Assembly (NCBI GenBank): GCA_900753715.1
Contig: CAAEAE010000130.1
Coordinates: 1-64,000, forward strand
Source: an uncultured Roseburia sp.
GTDB lineage: Bacteria; Bacillota_A; Clostridia; Lachnospirales; Lachnospiraceae
Direction of reading: 5' to 3'
DNA length: 64,000 nucleotides
A model generated the notes under the pieces. That model was not told the DNA's origin. It made no database searches and saw nothing but the letters and a program-made list of their open reading frames with translations. Every line of letters begins with the position of its first letter. Position 1 is the first letter of the stretch. A program made the position numbers and the translations under genes. Positions 7,715 through 17,090 of this stretch are shown one piece after another.

Positions 7715-9160
7715 ATGGAATATTTGGATAAAAAACTTGCCGCTTATGCCAAAAGCGGAATTTACCCGTTTCATATGCCGGGACATAAACGAAGACCCCT
7801 GCCGTTTTTAAATCCCTATACGATAGATATCACGGAGATTGAGGGATTTGATAATCTTCATCACGCGGAAGGAATTTTAAAAGAGGGGCAGCAGCGTGTG
7901 GCAAGGCTCTACGGAGCACACAGGAGCTATTATCTGGTCAACGGAAGCACCTGCGGACTGCTTGCCGCAATCAGTGCGGCAGTGCCGCGGAGAGGGAAAA
8001 TCCTTGTGGCGCGAAACAGCCATAAGGCGGTATACCATGCCATTTCGCTTCGGGAGCTGTCGGCGGAATATCTCTATCCCGTGATTGCAGACTGTGGAAT
8101 CCAGGGACAGGTGGCCGCAGAGCAGGTGAAAGAAGCGCTTGCCGCCCACCCGGATTGTGGCGCTGTTGTGATTACATCCCCGACGTATGAGGGGATTGTC
8201 TCAGATATTAAGGCAATTGCGGATGTGGCACATGCATCCGGTGTGCCGCTTATCGTGGATGCCGCGCATGGGGCTCATTTTGGCTTTGGCGGCGGATTCC
8301 CGGAAAGCCCGGTACATCAGGGCGCGGATGCGGTCATTATGAGCCTTCACAAGACCCTGCCGTCCTTTACGCAGACAGCAGTGCTGCATTTATGCTCAGG
8401 GCGGATTCGCACAGAGCAGGTGGAGCGTTTTCTGGATATCTATGAGACCAGTTCGCCGTCCTATCTTTTTATGGCAGGAATGGATGCCTGCGTCCGGATG
8501 ATGGCGGAGGAACAGACAACTCTTTTTGCAGAGTATGAAAGAAAGCTTACGTCTTTTTATGAACGTGTGCGGGATTTGAAGGCGCTTAAAGTACTGACGC
8601 GGGAAATGCTCGGCGGGGAAGAGGCGTTTGACTGGGATTACTCCAAGATTGTGATATTTACCACAGGGACAGGGCTTGGTGGGGAAGCGCTTAAAGAGCG
8701 GCTTCTTACAGAATACAAAATAGAGCTTGAGATGGCATCCGGTGACTATACGATTGCAATGACAAGCGTCATGGATACGGAGGAAGGATTTGACAGGCTT
8801 TGCGCTGCATTACATGAAATTGACAATGATTTGTGCAAGACAGGAACCATGAAAGGTGCTATAATAGAAGAGATTCATTTTATCCGTCAGATTTACGCGC
8901 CAAATCCGGGGCAGCTTGAGATTGCCGCAGCGGAGGAACTTCCCTGTGAATGGGTTCCGGCGAAAGAGGCGTTTGGCAGGATATCATCGGATTTTGTGTA
9001 TCTTTATCCGCCGGGAATTCCGCTTATCGTGCCGGGAGAGCAGATTACGGAAGAATTTGTAAACCGGCTTGAGACGTGCCGGGGAAAAGGGCTGACCCTA
9101 CAGGGCGGCGGTGTATCGGTGGATAACGATTGTATATTTTTAAAGACTATATTATACTAA
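7715..9160 (+). CDS. Orn/Lys/Arg-family PLP decarboxylase (YaaO/SpeA-like)
   Basis: 481 residues, fold-type I PLP enzyme of the basic amino acid decarboxylase family. It would decarboxylate arginine, lysine or ornithine to polyamine precursors; the substrate cannot be read here. Motifs are FHMPGHKRR at the N-terminus, NGSTCGLLAAI for phosphate binding, DAAHGAHFGF with the PLP-ring Asp, and SLHKTLPSFTQ with the PLP lysine. The C-terminal domain contains YPPGIPLIVPGE, as in short Bacillota members. The ATG at 7715 is chosen for its AGGAG 8 nt upstream. The kinase gene follows after 13 nt, the same order as Bacillus yaaO-tmk. Confidence 0.9.
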   Translation: MEYLDKKLAAYAKSGIYPFHMPGHKRRPLPFLNPYTIDITEIEGFDNLHHAEGILKEGQQRVARLYGAHRSYYLVNGSTCGLLAAISAAVPRRGKILVARNSHKAVYHAISLRELSAEYLYPVIADCGIQGQVAAEQVKEALAAHPDCGAVVITSPTYEGIVSDIKAIADVAHASGVPLIVDAAHGAHFGFGGGFPESPVHQGADAVIMSLHKTLPSFTQTAVLHLCSGRIRTEQVERFLDIYETSSPSYLFMAGMDACVRMMAEEQTTLFAEYERKLTSFYERVRDLKALKVLTREMLGGEEAFDWDYSKIVIFTTGTGLGGEALKERLLTEYKIELEMASGDYTIAMTSVMDTEEGFDRLCAALHEIDNDLCKTGTMKGAIIEEIHFIRQIYAPNPGQLEIAAAEELPCEWVPAKEAFGRISSDFVYLYPPGIPLIVPGEQITEEFVNRLETCRGKGLTLQGGGVSVDNDCIFLKTILY

Positions 9161-9173
9161 GAAAGCAGGAAAT

Positions 9174-9776
9174 ATGGGCAGAATTTATTGCGTGATGGGG
9201 AAAAGCTCTTCCGGCAAAGATACGTTATTCGGGCTTTTGCGAAAAGAAAAGGAGCTTTCCTTTCAGACCATTATTCCATATACGACAAGACCCATGCGGG
9301 CAGGAGAACAAAACGGGCGGGAATATTTTTTCTGCGATGAGGCGAAGGTGGCAGAGCTTAACCGACAGGGCAAAATCATTGAGTTGCGGGAGTACCATAC
9401 GGTGCAGGGCATCTGGAAATATTTTACCGTGGATGACGGACAGATAGACCTTGACAGACAAAACCGCTATCTTCTCATTGGAACGCTCGAGAGCTATTTA
9501 AAGATACGCAGTTATTTTGGAGAAAAAGCGGTTGTTCCCATCTACATCGAGGTGGAGGATGGCGAGCGGCTAAAACGTGCGATTGCCAGGGAATGTCAGC
9601 AGGAAAAACCAAAATATGAAGAAATGTGCCGCAGATTCTTGGCTGACGCGGCAGATTTTTCGGAAGAGAAGTTAAAAGAAGCAGGAATAGACACCCGGTT
9701 TTCCAACGAAAATCTGGAAGATACGCTTCGAAACATCATACATTATATAAGGGAAGGTGAGCGTCTTGGATATTAA
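9174..9776 (+). CDS. Guanylate kinase-like nucleoside monophosphate kinase
   Basis: 200 residues. The P-loop GKSSSGKD is at residues 9-16. [17 protein letters not shown] has the TTRxxRxGExxGxxYxF pattern by which guanylate kinases bind GMP, and the [10 protein letters not shown] stretch lies where GMP-kinases have E-x-x-x-V-x-G. A helical LID and C-terminal region follow. The expected activity is ATP + GMP to ADP + GDP, but it is divergent and the true substrate could differ. It occupies the place where Bacillus has thymidylate kinase (tmk), between the decarboxylase and yaaR. It overlaps yaaR by 11 nt, so the two are translationally linked. Confidence 0.75.
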   Translation: MGRIYCVMGKSSSGKDTLFGLLRKEKELSFQTIIPYTTRPMRAGEQNGREYFFCDEAKVAELNRQGKIIELREYHTVQGIWKYFTVDDGQIDLDRQNRYLLIGTLESYLKIRSYFGEKAVVPIYIEVEDGERLKRAIARECQQEKPKYEEMCRRFLADAADFSEEKLKEAGIDTRFSNENLEDTLRNIIHYIREGERLGY

Positions 9777-10206
9777 AGTCAATAATGTTGCACAGGTGAC
9801 ACAGGTGCCGGACACAGAGACGACAGTCGAGGGCGACGGTTCCTTCAAATTTACACTGGCAAGTGCGATTTCCGATGCGGATTTGCAGCAGAAGATAGAT
9901 GTGCTGTTAAATGACATCACGGCGCAGGGAAACCGGCTGGCGCAGCATATGGATGTGCGGGACATGAAGCATTACAGAGAGCTGATCCGCAATTTTTTGA
10001 ATGAGGTTGTGTATCGTTCCCACAAGTTTTCGCGTGAAAACTTCCTTGACCGAAAGGGACGTCACAGAGTATACGGACTGATACGGCTTTTAGATTCCAA
10101 TCTCGATGAGCTGGCGCAGGAGCTGGTGAAAGACGAGCAGGACCACATTGCCATTTTGAGCAAAATTGGTGAAATTCAGGGCTTGCTGCTTGATATTTTA
10201 ACGTAG
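9766..10206 (+). CDS. yaaR: YaaR family protein (DUF327)
   Basis: 146 residues, function unknown in the family. An unstructured N-terminal 35 residues is followed by a helical core with the family block [21 protein letters not shown] and a C-terminal [11 protein letters not shown] helix. The TTG at 9766 is preferred because GGAAGG is 8 nt upstream; the in-frame GTG at 9757 would lie inside that ribosome site. It sits between the kinase and holB exactly as in Bacillus. No membrane segment or signal peptide is seen. Confidence 0.85.
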   Translation: MDIKVNNVAQVTQVPDTETTVEGDGSFKFTLASAISDADLQQKIDVLLNDITAQGNRLAQHMDVRDMKHYRELIRNFLNEVVYRSHKFSRENFLDRKGRHRVYGLIRLLDSNLDELAQELVKDEQDHIAILSKIGEIQGLLLDILT

Positions 10207-10248
10207 ACTTAAGAGTTTGACAGCAAATGGAAAGGGGCGTAGGAAGCT

Positions 10249-11238
10249 ATGGCAGGATTTAAAGACATTATCGGGCATGAACAGATTATTGAGCATCTGC
10301 AAAATGCCATTGCAATGGATAAGGTGTCCCATGCGTATATTATAAACGGACCGGACAAATCGGGAAAAATGATGCTCGCAGAGGCATTTGCAATGACGGT
10401 GCAGTGTGAACAGGGAGGAAGAGACGCCTGTCTGGAATGTCATTCCTGCAAGCAGGCGCTTGGCAGAAACCAGCCGGATATCATTTACGTAAGTCATGAA
10501 AAACCAAATACGATTTCGGTGGATGATATCAGAACGCAGGTCAATAACGATATTGTCATCAAGCCGTACAGCAGCCGGCACAAGATTTACATCATTGACG
10601 AGGCGGAGAAGATGAATGTGCAGGCGCAGAATGCCCTGTTAAAAACTATCGAGGAGCCGCCGGCATATGCGATTATTTTACTTTTAACTACAAATGCAGA
10701 TAACTTTCTTCCGACGATTCTCTCCAGATGTGTTTCGTTGAATATTAAGGCGGTGCCGGATGAGACGATTGAGAAATATCTGATGAGCAACTGGCAGATT
10801 CCGGATTATCAGGCACAGATTTGTGTGGCTTTTGCACAGGGAAATGTCGGAAAGGCGATTCAGCTTGCCTCGTCTTCAGACTTCAACGAACTGAAATCGT
10901 CCGTGCTTCAGCTTGTGAAACGTCTGCATGAAATTGATTTGTATGAACTGACGGAAGCGGTAAAGCAGATTGGCGAATACAAACTTCAGATAAACGATTA
11001 CTTTGACCTGATGATGGTCTGGTATCGGGATGTTCTTTATTTTAAGGCAACCGGTGATGTCAACGGTCTGATTTTTAAGGATGAGGTCTATGACATCAAA
11101 CGGCGTGCGGAGAAGAGTTCCTATAATGGAATTGAACAGATTATTGAGGCGTTGCAGAAAGCGCAGCTACGGCTCTTGGCAAACGTAAACTTTGACCTGG
11201 TGATGGAGCTTTTGCTTCTCACCATTCAGGAAAATTAG
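10249..11238 (+). CDS. holB: DNA polymerase III delta-prime subunit
   Basis: 329-residue AAA+ clamp-loader subunit that helps open and load the sliding clamp during replication. The N-terminal domain has a P-loop-like GPDKSGK at residues 34-40, a zinc module with Cys53, Cys61, Cys64 and Cys67, and the Walker-B-like IIDEAEKMN. The sensor-1 text is LLTTNADNFLPTILSRC with the SRC motif. Synteny (yaaR-holB-ricT) supports delta-prime rather than tau. AAAGGGG lies upstream of the ATG. Confidence 0.93.
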   Translation: MAGFKDIIGHEQIIEHLQNAIAMDKVSHAYIINGPDKSGKMMLAEAFAMTVQCEQGGRDACLECHSCKQALGRNQPDIIYVSHEKPNTISVDDIRTQVNNDIVIKPYSSRHKIYIIDEAEKMNVQAQNALLKTIEEPPAYAIILLLTTNADNFLPTILSRCVSLNIKAVPDETIEKYLMSNWQIPDYQAQICVAFAQGNVGKAIQLASSSDFNELKSSVLQLVKRLHEIDLYELTEAVKQIGEYKLQINDYFDLMMVWYRDVLYFKATGDVNGLIFKDEVYDIKRRAEKSSYNGIEQIIEALQKAQLRLLANVNFDLVMELLLLTIQEN

Positions 11239-11260
11239 CAGGAAAGGATACAGGCAGAAT

Positions 11261-12172
11261 ATGATAAAAGTAGTAGGAGTCCGGTTTCGGAATGCAGGTA
11301 AGATTTATTATTTCGGACCGGGAAAATTTGAGTTAAAGAGCGGAATGCACGTTATCGTGGAGACGGCGAGAGGCGTGGAGATGGGAACGGTTCTGATGGA
11401 GCCGCGCGAGATTTCCGAGGAGAACGTGATACAGCCGTTAAAGCCGGTGATACGCATTGCAACCGAGGCGGACGAGAAGACTGCACAGAAAAATCACGAG
11501 AAAGAAAAAGAGGCATTCCAGATTTGTTTGCAGAAGATTGCAAAGCACAAGCTTGACATGAAGTTAGTGGAAGCAGAATATACCTTTGATAATAACAAGC
11601 TGTTATTTTACTTTACGGCAGACGGAAGAATTGATTTCCGTGAGTTGGTTAAAGACCTTGCAGCAGTGTTCCGTACCCGTATTGAGCTGCGCCAGATTGG
11701 TGTCCGCGACGAGACCAAAATCATGGGCGGTATCGGTATCTGCGGACGTCCGCTCTGCTGTCACAGCTATCTCTCCGAGTTTGCACCGGTTTCCATCAAG
11801 ATGGCAAAGGAGCAGAATCTTTCCCTGAACCCGACGAAGATTTCCGGTGTCTGCGGAAGATTAATGTGCTGCCTTAAGAATGAAGAAGAAACTTACGAAT
11901 ACTTAAACAGCCGTCTTCCGGTTGTCGGAGATATAGTTACTACAAATGACAAACTGCGCGGAGAAGTTTCTTCCGTCAACGTACTGCGCCAGACCGTCAA
12001 GGTGCTCGTTCAGGTGGATGATGAGAAGGAACTGCGTGAGTATAAGGTGGAAGAGCTTCGCTTCAAGCCGAGAAGAAGAAAAGAAAATGTAAAACTTTCT
12101 CCGGAGGAGTTAAGGGAATTAGCGGCGTTAGAGGATAAGGGAGGAAAATCCAAGATTGACGACACAAAATAA
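11261..12172 (+). CDS. ricT: PSP1-domain protein RicT (YaaT)
   Basis: 303 residues. The PSP1 domain covers about residues 1-230, with two Cys-rich motifs: GICGRPLCC (Cys161, 166, 167) and GVCGRLMCC (Cys198, 203, 204). In Bacillus, RicT joins RicA and RicF in an Fe-S complex that stimulates RNase Y processing and affects phosphorelay and competence. Partners RicA and RicF are not in the window. A basic C-terminal tail (KPRRRKENVK) follows. The gene overlaps the next one by 17 nt, so coupled translation is likely. Confidence 0.92.
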   Translation: MIKVVGVRFRNAGKIYYFGPGKFELKSGMHVIVETARGVEMGTVLMEPREISEENVIQPLKPVIRIATEADEKTAQKNHEKEKEAFQICLQKIAKHKLDMKLVEAEYTFDNNKLLFYFTADGRIDFRELVKDLAAVFRTRIELRQIGVRDETKIMGGIGICGRPLCCHSYLSEFAPVSIKMAKEQNLSLNPTKISGVCGRLMCCLKNEEETYEYLNSRLPVVGDIVTTNDKLRGEVSSVNVLRQTVKVLVQVDDEKELREYKVEELRFKPRRRKENVKLSPEELRELAALEDKGGKSKIDDTK

Positions 12173-12902
12173 CCTGGTGCATGAAAATGAGCGGCTCGAT
12201 GAACTGCACCGGAACGGGTATTATATCATTCAGGACCCGAAACGCTTCTGTTTTGGGATGGATGCGGTGCTGCTTTCCGGGTTTGCTACGGCAAAAGCCG
12301 GTGAGCGGGTACTTGACCTTGGAACCGGGACAGGCATTATCCCGATTCTCATGGAGGCAAAAACTGATGCAACGGATTTTACCGCACTTGAGATTCAGGA
12401 GGAAAGCGCCGATATGGCGCGCCGCAGTGTGCTCTATAACCACCTTGAGGAGAAAATCCGCGTGGTGACAGGAGACATTAAGGATGCTACAGAGCGTTTC
12501 GGGGCATCTTCCTTTGATGTGATTACCACAAATCCGCCGTACATGATTGGAGACCACGGCTTTAACTCGCCGACGCAGGCAAAAGCGATTGCAAGACATG
12601 AAGTGCTCTGTACGCTTGATGATATTCTGCGGGAGAGCGCGAAGCTTTTGGTTCCCGGAGGACGGTTTTATATGGTACACCGTCCGTTCCGTCTGGCAGA
12701 AATCATGAGCAAGATGGTGGAATATAAGCTTGAACCAAAACGGATGAAGTTAGTCTATCCTTACATCGACCGTGAACCGAATATGGTGTTAATCGAAGGA
12801 CTTCGCGGTGGAAAATCCCGGATTACGGTGGAAAAACCGCTGATTGTATACAGGGAACAGGGTGTATACACGGATGAAATCTATGACATTTACGGTTACT
12901 AA
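12156..12902 (+). CDS. TrmN6-like tRNA1(Val) adenine-N6-methyltransferase (YabB)
   Basis: 248-residue class I SAM methyltransferase. DLGTGTGIIP at residues 54-63 binds SAM, and NPPY at 126-129 marks an N6-adenine methylase active site; a HEVLCTLDDIL helix follows. The closest described function is m6A37 in tRNA-Val1 (E. coli TrmN6); in Bacillus the homologue YabB is next to yaaT and yabC as here. The TTG start at 12156 is supported by GGGAGG about 11 nt upstream and gives a 17-nt overlap with ricT. The precise RNA substrate is inferred. Confidence 0.85.
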   Translation: MTTQNNLVHENERLDELHRNGYYIIQDPKRFCFGMDAVLLSGFATAKAGERVLDLGTGTGIIPILMEAKTDATDFTALEIQEESADMARRSVLYNHLEEKIRVVTGDIKDATERFGASSFDVITTNPPYMIGDHGFNSPTQAKAIARHEVLCTLDDILRESAKLLVPGGRFYMVHRPFRLAEIMSKMVEYKLEPKRMKLVYPYIDREPNMVLIEGLRGGKSRITVEKPLIVYREQGVYTDEIYDIYGY

Positions 12903-12920
12903 GAAAGGCGGAAAACACAT

Positions 12921-13676
12921 ATGTTTAATGATATTACAATCGGACCTGTGACACTTCATATGTATGGTCTGTTAATCGCAATCGGCTTTATCGGAGCACT
13001 GTTACTGTGCAATTACAGAGGAAAAAAGAGGGGACTTAGCGAAGATACCATCTGGGGCATCTTTTTCTGTGCGATTATCGGCGGAATGATTGGCTCGCGT
13101 CTGCTTTTTTATATTGTGGAGCTTCCTTCTGTTCTCAAAGACCCGTCGATTCTGTGGAATTTTAAGAATGGCTATGTCGTTTACGGCGGAATCATCGGCG
13201 GCGTGTTAGCCAGCTTCTTATACTGCCGCTTCAAGAGAAAAGAAGCTTTTCTGCCGTACTTTGACCTGGTGATGCCGGCGGTGGCAATGGCACAGGGCTT
13301 TGGACGTATCGGCTGCTTCTGCGCAGGCTGCTGCTACGGAAGAGAGACCGATGCCTGGTATGGAATTACTTTTACACATTCTAATTTTGCACCAAACGGT
13401 GTGAGCCTGATTCCGACACAGCTCATTTCAAGTGCAGGAGACTTTTTGATTTTTGCGCTGTTGCTTTTGTATGCGAGAAAAGAGCGTGAGAACGGACGTG
13501 TCGGCGCGCTGTATATGATTCTTTACGGAATCGGACGTTTCTTAGTGGAATTTCTGCGAAACGACTACAGGGGAAGCGTTGGTGTGCTTTCAACATCCCA
13601 GCTGATTTCCATTCTGATTGTGGCAGCAGGCGTGTGTATGTATGCGCTTTTTCCGCGGCTGGCAAAGAGAAAGTAA
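12921..13676 (+). CDS. lgt: Prolipoprotein diacylglyceryl transferase
   Basis: 251-residue polytopic membrane enzyme that moves diacylglycerol from phosphatidylglycerol to the lipobox cysteine of prolipoproteins. About seven hydrophobic segments are visible. Family blocks are HMYGLLIAIG, GGMIGSRLLFYI, VYGGIIGG and GFGRIGCFCAGCCYG at about 126-140, the last being the Lgt signature in the Cys-rich form seen in clostridia. IGRFLVEFLRND near the C-terminus is also typical. It is inserted in the yaaT-yabB-yabC block with short gaps on both sides. The window encodes at least three putative substrates (21508, 16299, the GH5 gene). Confidence 0.95.
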   Translation: MFNDITIGPVTLHMYGLLIAIGFIGALLLCNYRGKKRGLSEDTIWGIFFCAIIGGMIGSRLLFYIVELPSVLKDPSILWNFKNGYVVYGGIIGGVLASFLYCRFKRKEAFLPYFDLVMPAVAMAQGFGRIGCFCAGCCYGRETDAWYGITFTHSNFAPNGVSLIPTQLISSAGDFLIFALLLLYARKERENGRVGALYMILYGIGRFLVEFLRNDYRGSVGVLSTSQLISILIVAAGVCMYALFPRLAKRK

Positions 13677-13694
13677 TGTTTAAGGAGGCAGAAG

Positions 13695-14534
13695 ATGGCA
13701 GGAAAATTATATCTGTGTGCAACGCCCATCGGTAATCTGGAAGACATTACCTACCGCGTACTTCGCACATTGCAGGAAGTGGATTTGATTGCGGCGGAAG
13801 ACACGAGAAATTCCATCCGTCTTTTGAATCATTTTGAAATCAAAACACCCATGACAAGCTATCATGAGTACAATAAGATTGAAAAAGCATACCAGCTTGT
13901 GGATAAACTGCGGGAGGGAAAGAACATTGCGTTGATAACTGATGCAGGAACCCCAGGCATTTCCGACCCGGGCGAGGATCTGGTGCGCATCTGCTATGAG
14001 GAGGGAATCGAAGTGACCTCACTTCCGGGGCCGGCGGCGTGCATCACAGCACTCACAATGTCAGGACTTCCCACCAGACGGTTTGCGTTTGAGGCATTTT
14101 TACCCCGGGAGAAAAAAGAGCGGGTGCGTATCTTAGAGGAATTAAAAGACGAGACGCGGACGATTATTTTATATGAAGCACCGCATCATCTTGTTGCAAC
14201 ACTTGAAGAATTATACGAGACGCTCGGAGACTGCAATATTACGGTGTGCAGGGAATTAACCAAGCGTTACGAGGAAAAGAGGAAGACGACGCTCTCTGAG
14301 TGCCTTACATACTACAAGGACACAGACCCGCGTGGGGAATATGTCCTTGTGATAGAAGGAAGAACGTTTGAAGAACTTGAGGCAGAAGCCCGTAAATCCT
14401 GGGAAGACATGTCACTTGAAGAGCATATGGCAGTCTATGAAAACCAGGGAATTGACCGGAAGGAAGCCATGAAACGTGTGGCAAAGGACCGGGGCATCAG
14501 TAAGCGGGATGTGTATCAGTCTCTTCTGAAGTAG
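13695..14534 (+). CDS. rsmI: 16S rRNA (cytidine1402-2'-O)-methyltransferase
   Basis: 279 residues, tetrapyrrole-methylase-fold SAM enzyme that 2'-O-methylates C1402 in the ribosomal decoding centre. Signatures are LYLCATPIGNLEDITYR at the N-terminus, EDTRNSIRLL, ITDAGTPGISDPG and SLPGPAACITAL. A C-terminal helical extension (MKRVAKDRGISKRDVY) resembles the family tail. AAGGAGG precedes the ATG. Its 3' end overlaps the convergent DUF885 gene by 38 nt, leaving no room for a terminator. Confidence 0.96.
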   Translation: MAGKLYLCATPIGNLEDITYRVLRTLQEVDLIAAEDTRNSIRLLNHFEIKTPMTSYHEYNKIEKAYQLVDKLREGKNIALITDAGTPGISDPGEDLVRICYEEGIEVTSLPGPAACITALTMSGLPTRRFAFEAFLPREKKERVRILEELKDETRTIILYEAPHHLVATLEELYETLGDCNITVCRELTKRYEEKRKTTLSECLTYYKDTDPRGEYVLVIEGRTFEELEAEARKSWEDMSLEEHMAVYENQGIDRKEAMKRVAKDRGISKRDVYQSLLK

Positions 14535-16299
14535 TATAGTAATCTGCAAAATATTTTTCTATAATGTCAAATGGTGCCGGGCCGATTTCCAAAATTGCCC
14601 GGTGAAATGCGACATCATCATAGTGCAGAAGATATTTTTTCTGAGCCATTTTTTTTAATTCGAGAAATTCCAGATAACCCACATAATATTTGAGATAATG
14701 CGCGGGTTCTTCCACAATCAACTCATAAATGTCACGAATTGTATCGTCAGCGGTGATTCCATAACCGTTCCAGAACGTGACTGTGTCGTCGTAAGACCAG
14801 CCGTCATGGTGAATGCCGATGTCAGTCGAGGCATAAAGGCTTAAAATCGCAGACTGGTTATGCTGCAGCATGGAAGCAACGTTGTCATCCAGCCCGGTAT
14901 AATAATAGGAAAGCATTTCCACATAAGTTGCCCAGCCCTCCACGTAACCCGGGTAGTTAAAAAGATTTCGCACATCGGCAAGCCCCGCTTCATAGGACAT
15001 GACCGTCTGATAGAGGTGTCCCGGGTAACCCTCGTGTGCAAGTGTCGTGAAGTACTCCACGGTTGAGGTGTCGGTCGACTGGTTGATGAAAATAGAATTA
15101 TCGGTGTAATCATCAATTGGGGACGTGATGTAGAATGCCGGAGCAAGGTAATCTTCCATACATTCGTCAATGTAGCTTACGGTAAAACGGGTATCCGGAG
15201 CCGCCGGGAACGCATCAAGCATCGCTTCCTGTAACTTGGAAAGGGTTGTGGCGGCATCAGTGTTGTTTAAGGCGGCATCGGTGCACTCTTCCCAAAGGTC
15301 AGGATATTTTTTGGTCAGCTCGGCAGCTTCCGCCAAATCATCGGTACGCTGGTTGCGAATCATATTGGCAATATCAGAGATATCCGAGGAACAGCCGGTG
15401 TTGTAGTAGACGAGATATTCATAGTAGCGGGAGCCATCTGCAAAATAGCACAGACCCTTGTCGTTGGTGCCTGTTCCAAGGAGCGATTCCAAAGCAGTGG
15501 CAAGGGTTTCGTAAGCTGGGATAACCACTTCTGTCACGAGAGATTCGTTCTGTAATTTATAGTTATCTTTTTCCTCGTCGGAAAGTCCTTCCATCCGGTC
15601 AATTTTGTTGTTGAAGGTTTCAACGAGATAGTGGTCATCTTTTTTCGCGGCAAAATCGCGGCACTGGGAAATAATCGTATTGCAGGCAAAATCGGACATG
15701 AAAAGCCCGGCATCTGCCTTTTTCTGCTCAAATTCGATAATCTGGTCAAAGTAATCTCCGGTCAGACCGATAAGCGCAAGGTAGTCATCGATATCCGATT
15801 TGCTGTTAAAACGGTATTCCTCATAAAGCACCGGAAGCTCAGCCTGAACGCCTGTGGACGGGCGCAGAATCTCATCGTAGTACGTCAAATCAGCCACAGA
15901 TATCTGCGTGTCGAGGTAATCCTCAAGCAAATCATAGGTGAGCTGCTGTTTTCCGGAAAGGGAGGAATAGGGAAATTTCTCAAGCGATGCCTTCGTATTC
16001 TCTAAGGACGCCGCGGAAGCAAGAAGCGCTTCCTCAGAGAGGTCGCCGAGCGTAATGGGAATTTCCGTAATGCCGTAATTCTCCGGGTGGGAGAGTGTGT
16101 AGTGCAGGTTGATGGTGTTTCCCGTAATTTCTGAGCAAAACAAATCTTCTAAAAAAACGTCAAACTCCTCGGAGTCAGATTCCCCGGAGGCGCTCTTTAA
16201 CTCATTTTTACCGCAGCCTGAGACGGTAAGAAGGAGAGAAAAGCCACAGAGCAGTGCAGCAGAACCAATTTTTCCGGAAGATAAGATATAGGGTTTCAA
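14497..16299 (-). CDS. DUF885 family lipoprotein, predicted zinc peptidase
   Basis: 600 residues from a TTG start with GAGGA 8-9 nt upstream. Residues 1-28 form a lipoprotein signal with lipobox TVSGC (Cys29), so the protein is probably tethered outside the membrane. The DUF885 catalytic pattern is HEGYPGH at 422-428 and EGWATYVEML from 454, fitting an HExxxxH-type metallopeptidase. The 30-60 linker is rich in Ser and acidic residues. The substrate is unknown. It is monocistronic with its own promoter (16347-16376) and runs into rsmI on the other strand. Confidence 0.85.
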   Translation of the reverse strand: MKPYILSSGKIGSAALLCGFSLLLTVSGCGKNELKSASGESDSEEFDVFLEDLFCSEITGNTINLHYTLSHPENYGITEIPITLGDLSEEALLASAASLENTKASLEKFPYSSLSGKQQLTYDLLEDYLDTQISVADLTYYDEILRPSTGVQAELPVLYEEYRFNSKSDIDDYLALIGLTGDYFDQIIEFEQKKADAGLFMSDFACNTIISQCRDFAAKKDDHYLVETFNNKIDRMEGLSDEEKDNYKLQNESLVTEVVIPAYETLATALESLLGTGTNDKGLCYFADGSRYYEYLVYYNTGCSSDISDIANMIRNQRTDDLAEAAELTKKYPDLWEECTDAALNNTDAATTLSKLQEAMLDAFPAAPDTRFTVSYIDECMEDYLAPAFYITSPIDDYTDNSIFINQSTDTSTVEYFTTLAHEGYPGHLYQTVMSYEAGLADVRNLFNYPGYVEGWATYVEMLSYYYTGLDDNVASMLQHNQSAILSLYASTDIGIHHDGWSYDDTVTFWNGYGITADDTIRDIYELIVEEPAHYLKYYVGYLEFLELKKMAQKKYLLHYDDVAFHRAILEIGPAPFDIIEKYFADYYTTSEETDTHPAY

Positions 16300-16346
16300 A
16301 TGTCAGTTCCTCACTTTACATGATAAATAACAGGATTGCTTCTATT

Positions 16347-16376
16347 ATTATATCGAATCATCCTATCATATGTAAA
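16347..16376 (-). promoter_or_regulatory. Sigma-A promoter for the DUF885 gene
   Basis: On the minus strand: TTTACA, 18-nt spacer, TATAAT, about 48 nt before the start codon. Confidence 0.6.
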
Positions 16377-16441
16377 GAATTGTGTGAATATGAGGTGCGA
16401 AAAGAGAATATATTGGGAGAGGAAAGCAAAGAGGAGGGGCT

Positions 16442-17038
16442 ATGAACTATCTCTGGGCAGGCATGATGCTCGTTGGAATCGTCTATGCGGCATTTCACGG
16501 GACGCTTCCGCAGGTTACGGAGGGCGCCTTAGACGCCGCCAAGGAAGCGGTTTCACTCTGCATTACCATGACAGGTGTCATGTCGTTTTGGGTTGGATTG
16601 ATGAAAATTGCGGAAAAAACGGGCATGATTGGGGGGCTTTCGCGGAAACTAAAACCGATACTACAGTTTCTTTTTCCGGGCATCCCAAAGGGGCATATCG
16701 CAAATGAATATATCGCCACCAATTTTATTGCCAATGTCTTCGGGCTTGGCTGGGCGGCAACCCCGGCGGGACTAAAGGCGATGGAGGCGCTTGCAGACTT
16801 AGAAAAGGAGCGGGGAAATAGTGGGGATGCGGCAAGCGATGAGATGTGCACGTTTCTGATTTTAAATATCTCTTCGTTACAGCTTATCTCCGTAAATCTG
16901 ATTGCCTACCGCAGCCAGTATGGCAGTGCAAATCCGGCGGCAATCGTGGGACCGGGAATCGTGGCAACCGTGTGCAGTACCCTTGCGGCGATTATTTTCT
17001 GTAAAATCATAAACCGCCGCAGAAAAAAGCTTTCATAA
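16442..17038 (+). CDS. spmA: Spore maturation protein A
   Basis: 198-residue membrane protein of the nucleoside-recognition (Gate) family. About four to five hydrophobic segments are seen, with family text GVMSFWVGLMKIAEKTG, GHIANEYIATNFIANVFGLG and LNISSLQLISVNLIAYR. In Bacillus, SpmA and SpmB are needed for spore core dehydration and heat resistance. GAGGAGGGG precedes the ATG. No clear sigma-A promoter is visible in the 140 nt upstream. Finding spmAB suggests a spore-forming lineage, but it does not prove that this strain sporulates. Confidence 0.93.
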   Translation: MNYLWAGMMLVGIVYAAFHGTLPQVTEGALDAAKEAVSLCITMTGVMSFWVGLMKIAEKTGMIGGLSRKLKPILQFLFPGIPKGHIANEYIATNFIANVFGLGWAATPAGLKAMEALADLEKERGNSGDAASDEMCTFLILNISSLQLISVNLIAYRSQYGSANPAAIVGPGIVATVCSTLAAIIFCKIINRRRKKLS

Positions 17039-17090
17039 AAAGTACGATTGTGACATAAAATAAAGCAAAGGGATGCAGGGCGGTGTGAAA

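Noticed and set aside
12063..12680. 205-codon minus-strand frame
   Set aside because: Antisense to ricT and the methyltransferase gene; low-complexity shadow.
16380..16441. Sporulation-type (sigma-G or sigma-E) promoter before spmA
   Set aside because: GAATA and ATATATT elements exist, but spacing and -10 text are too weak to support a call.
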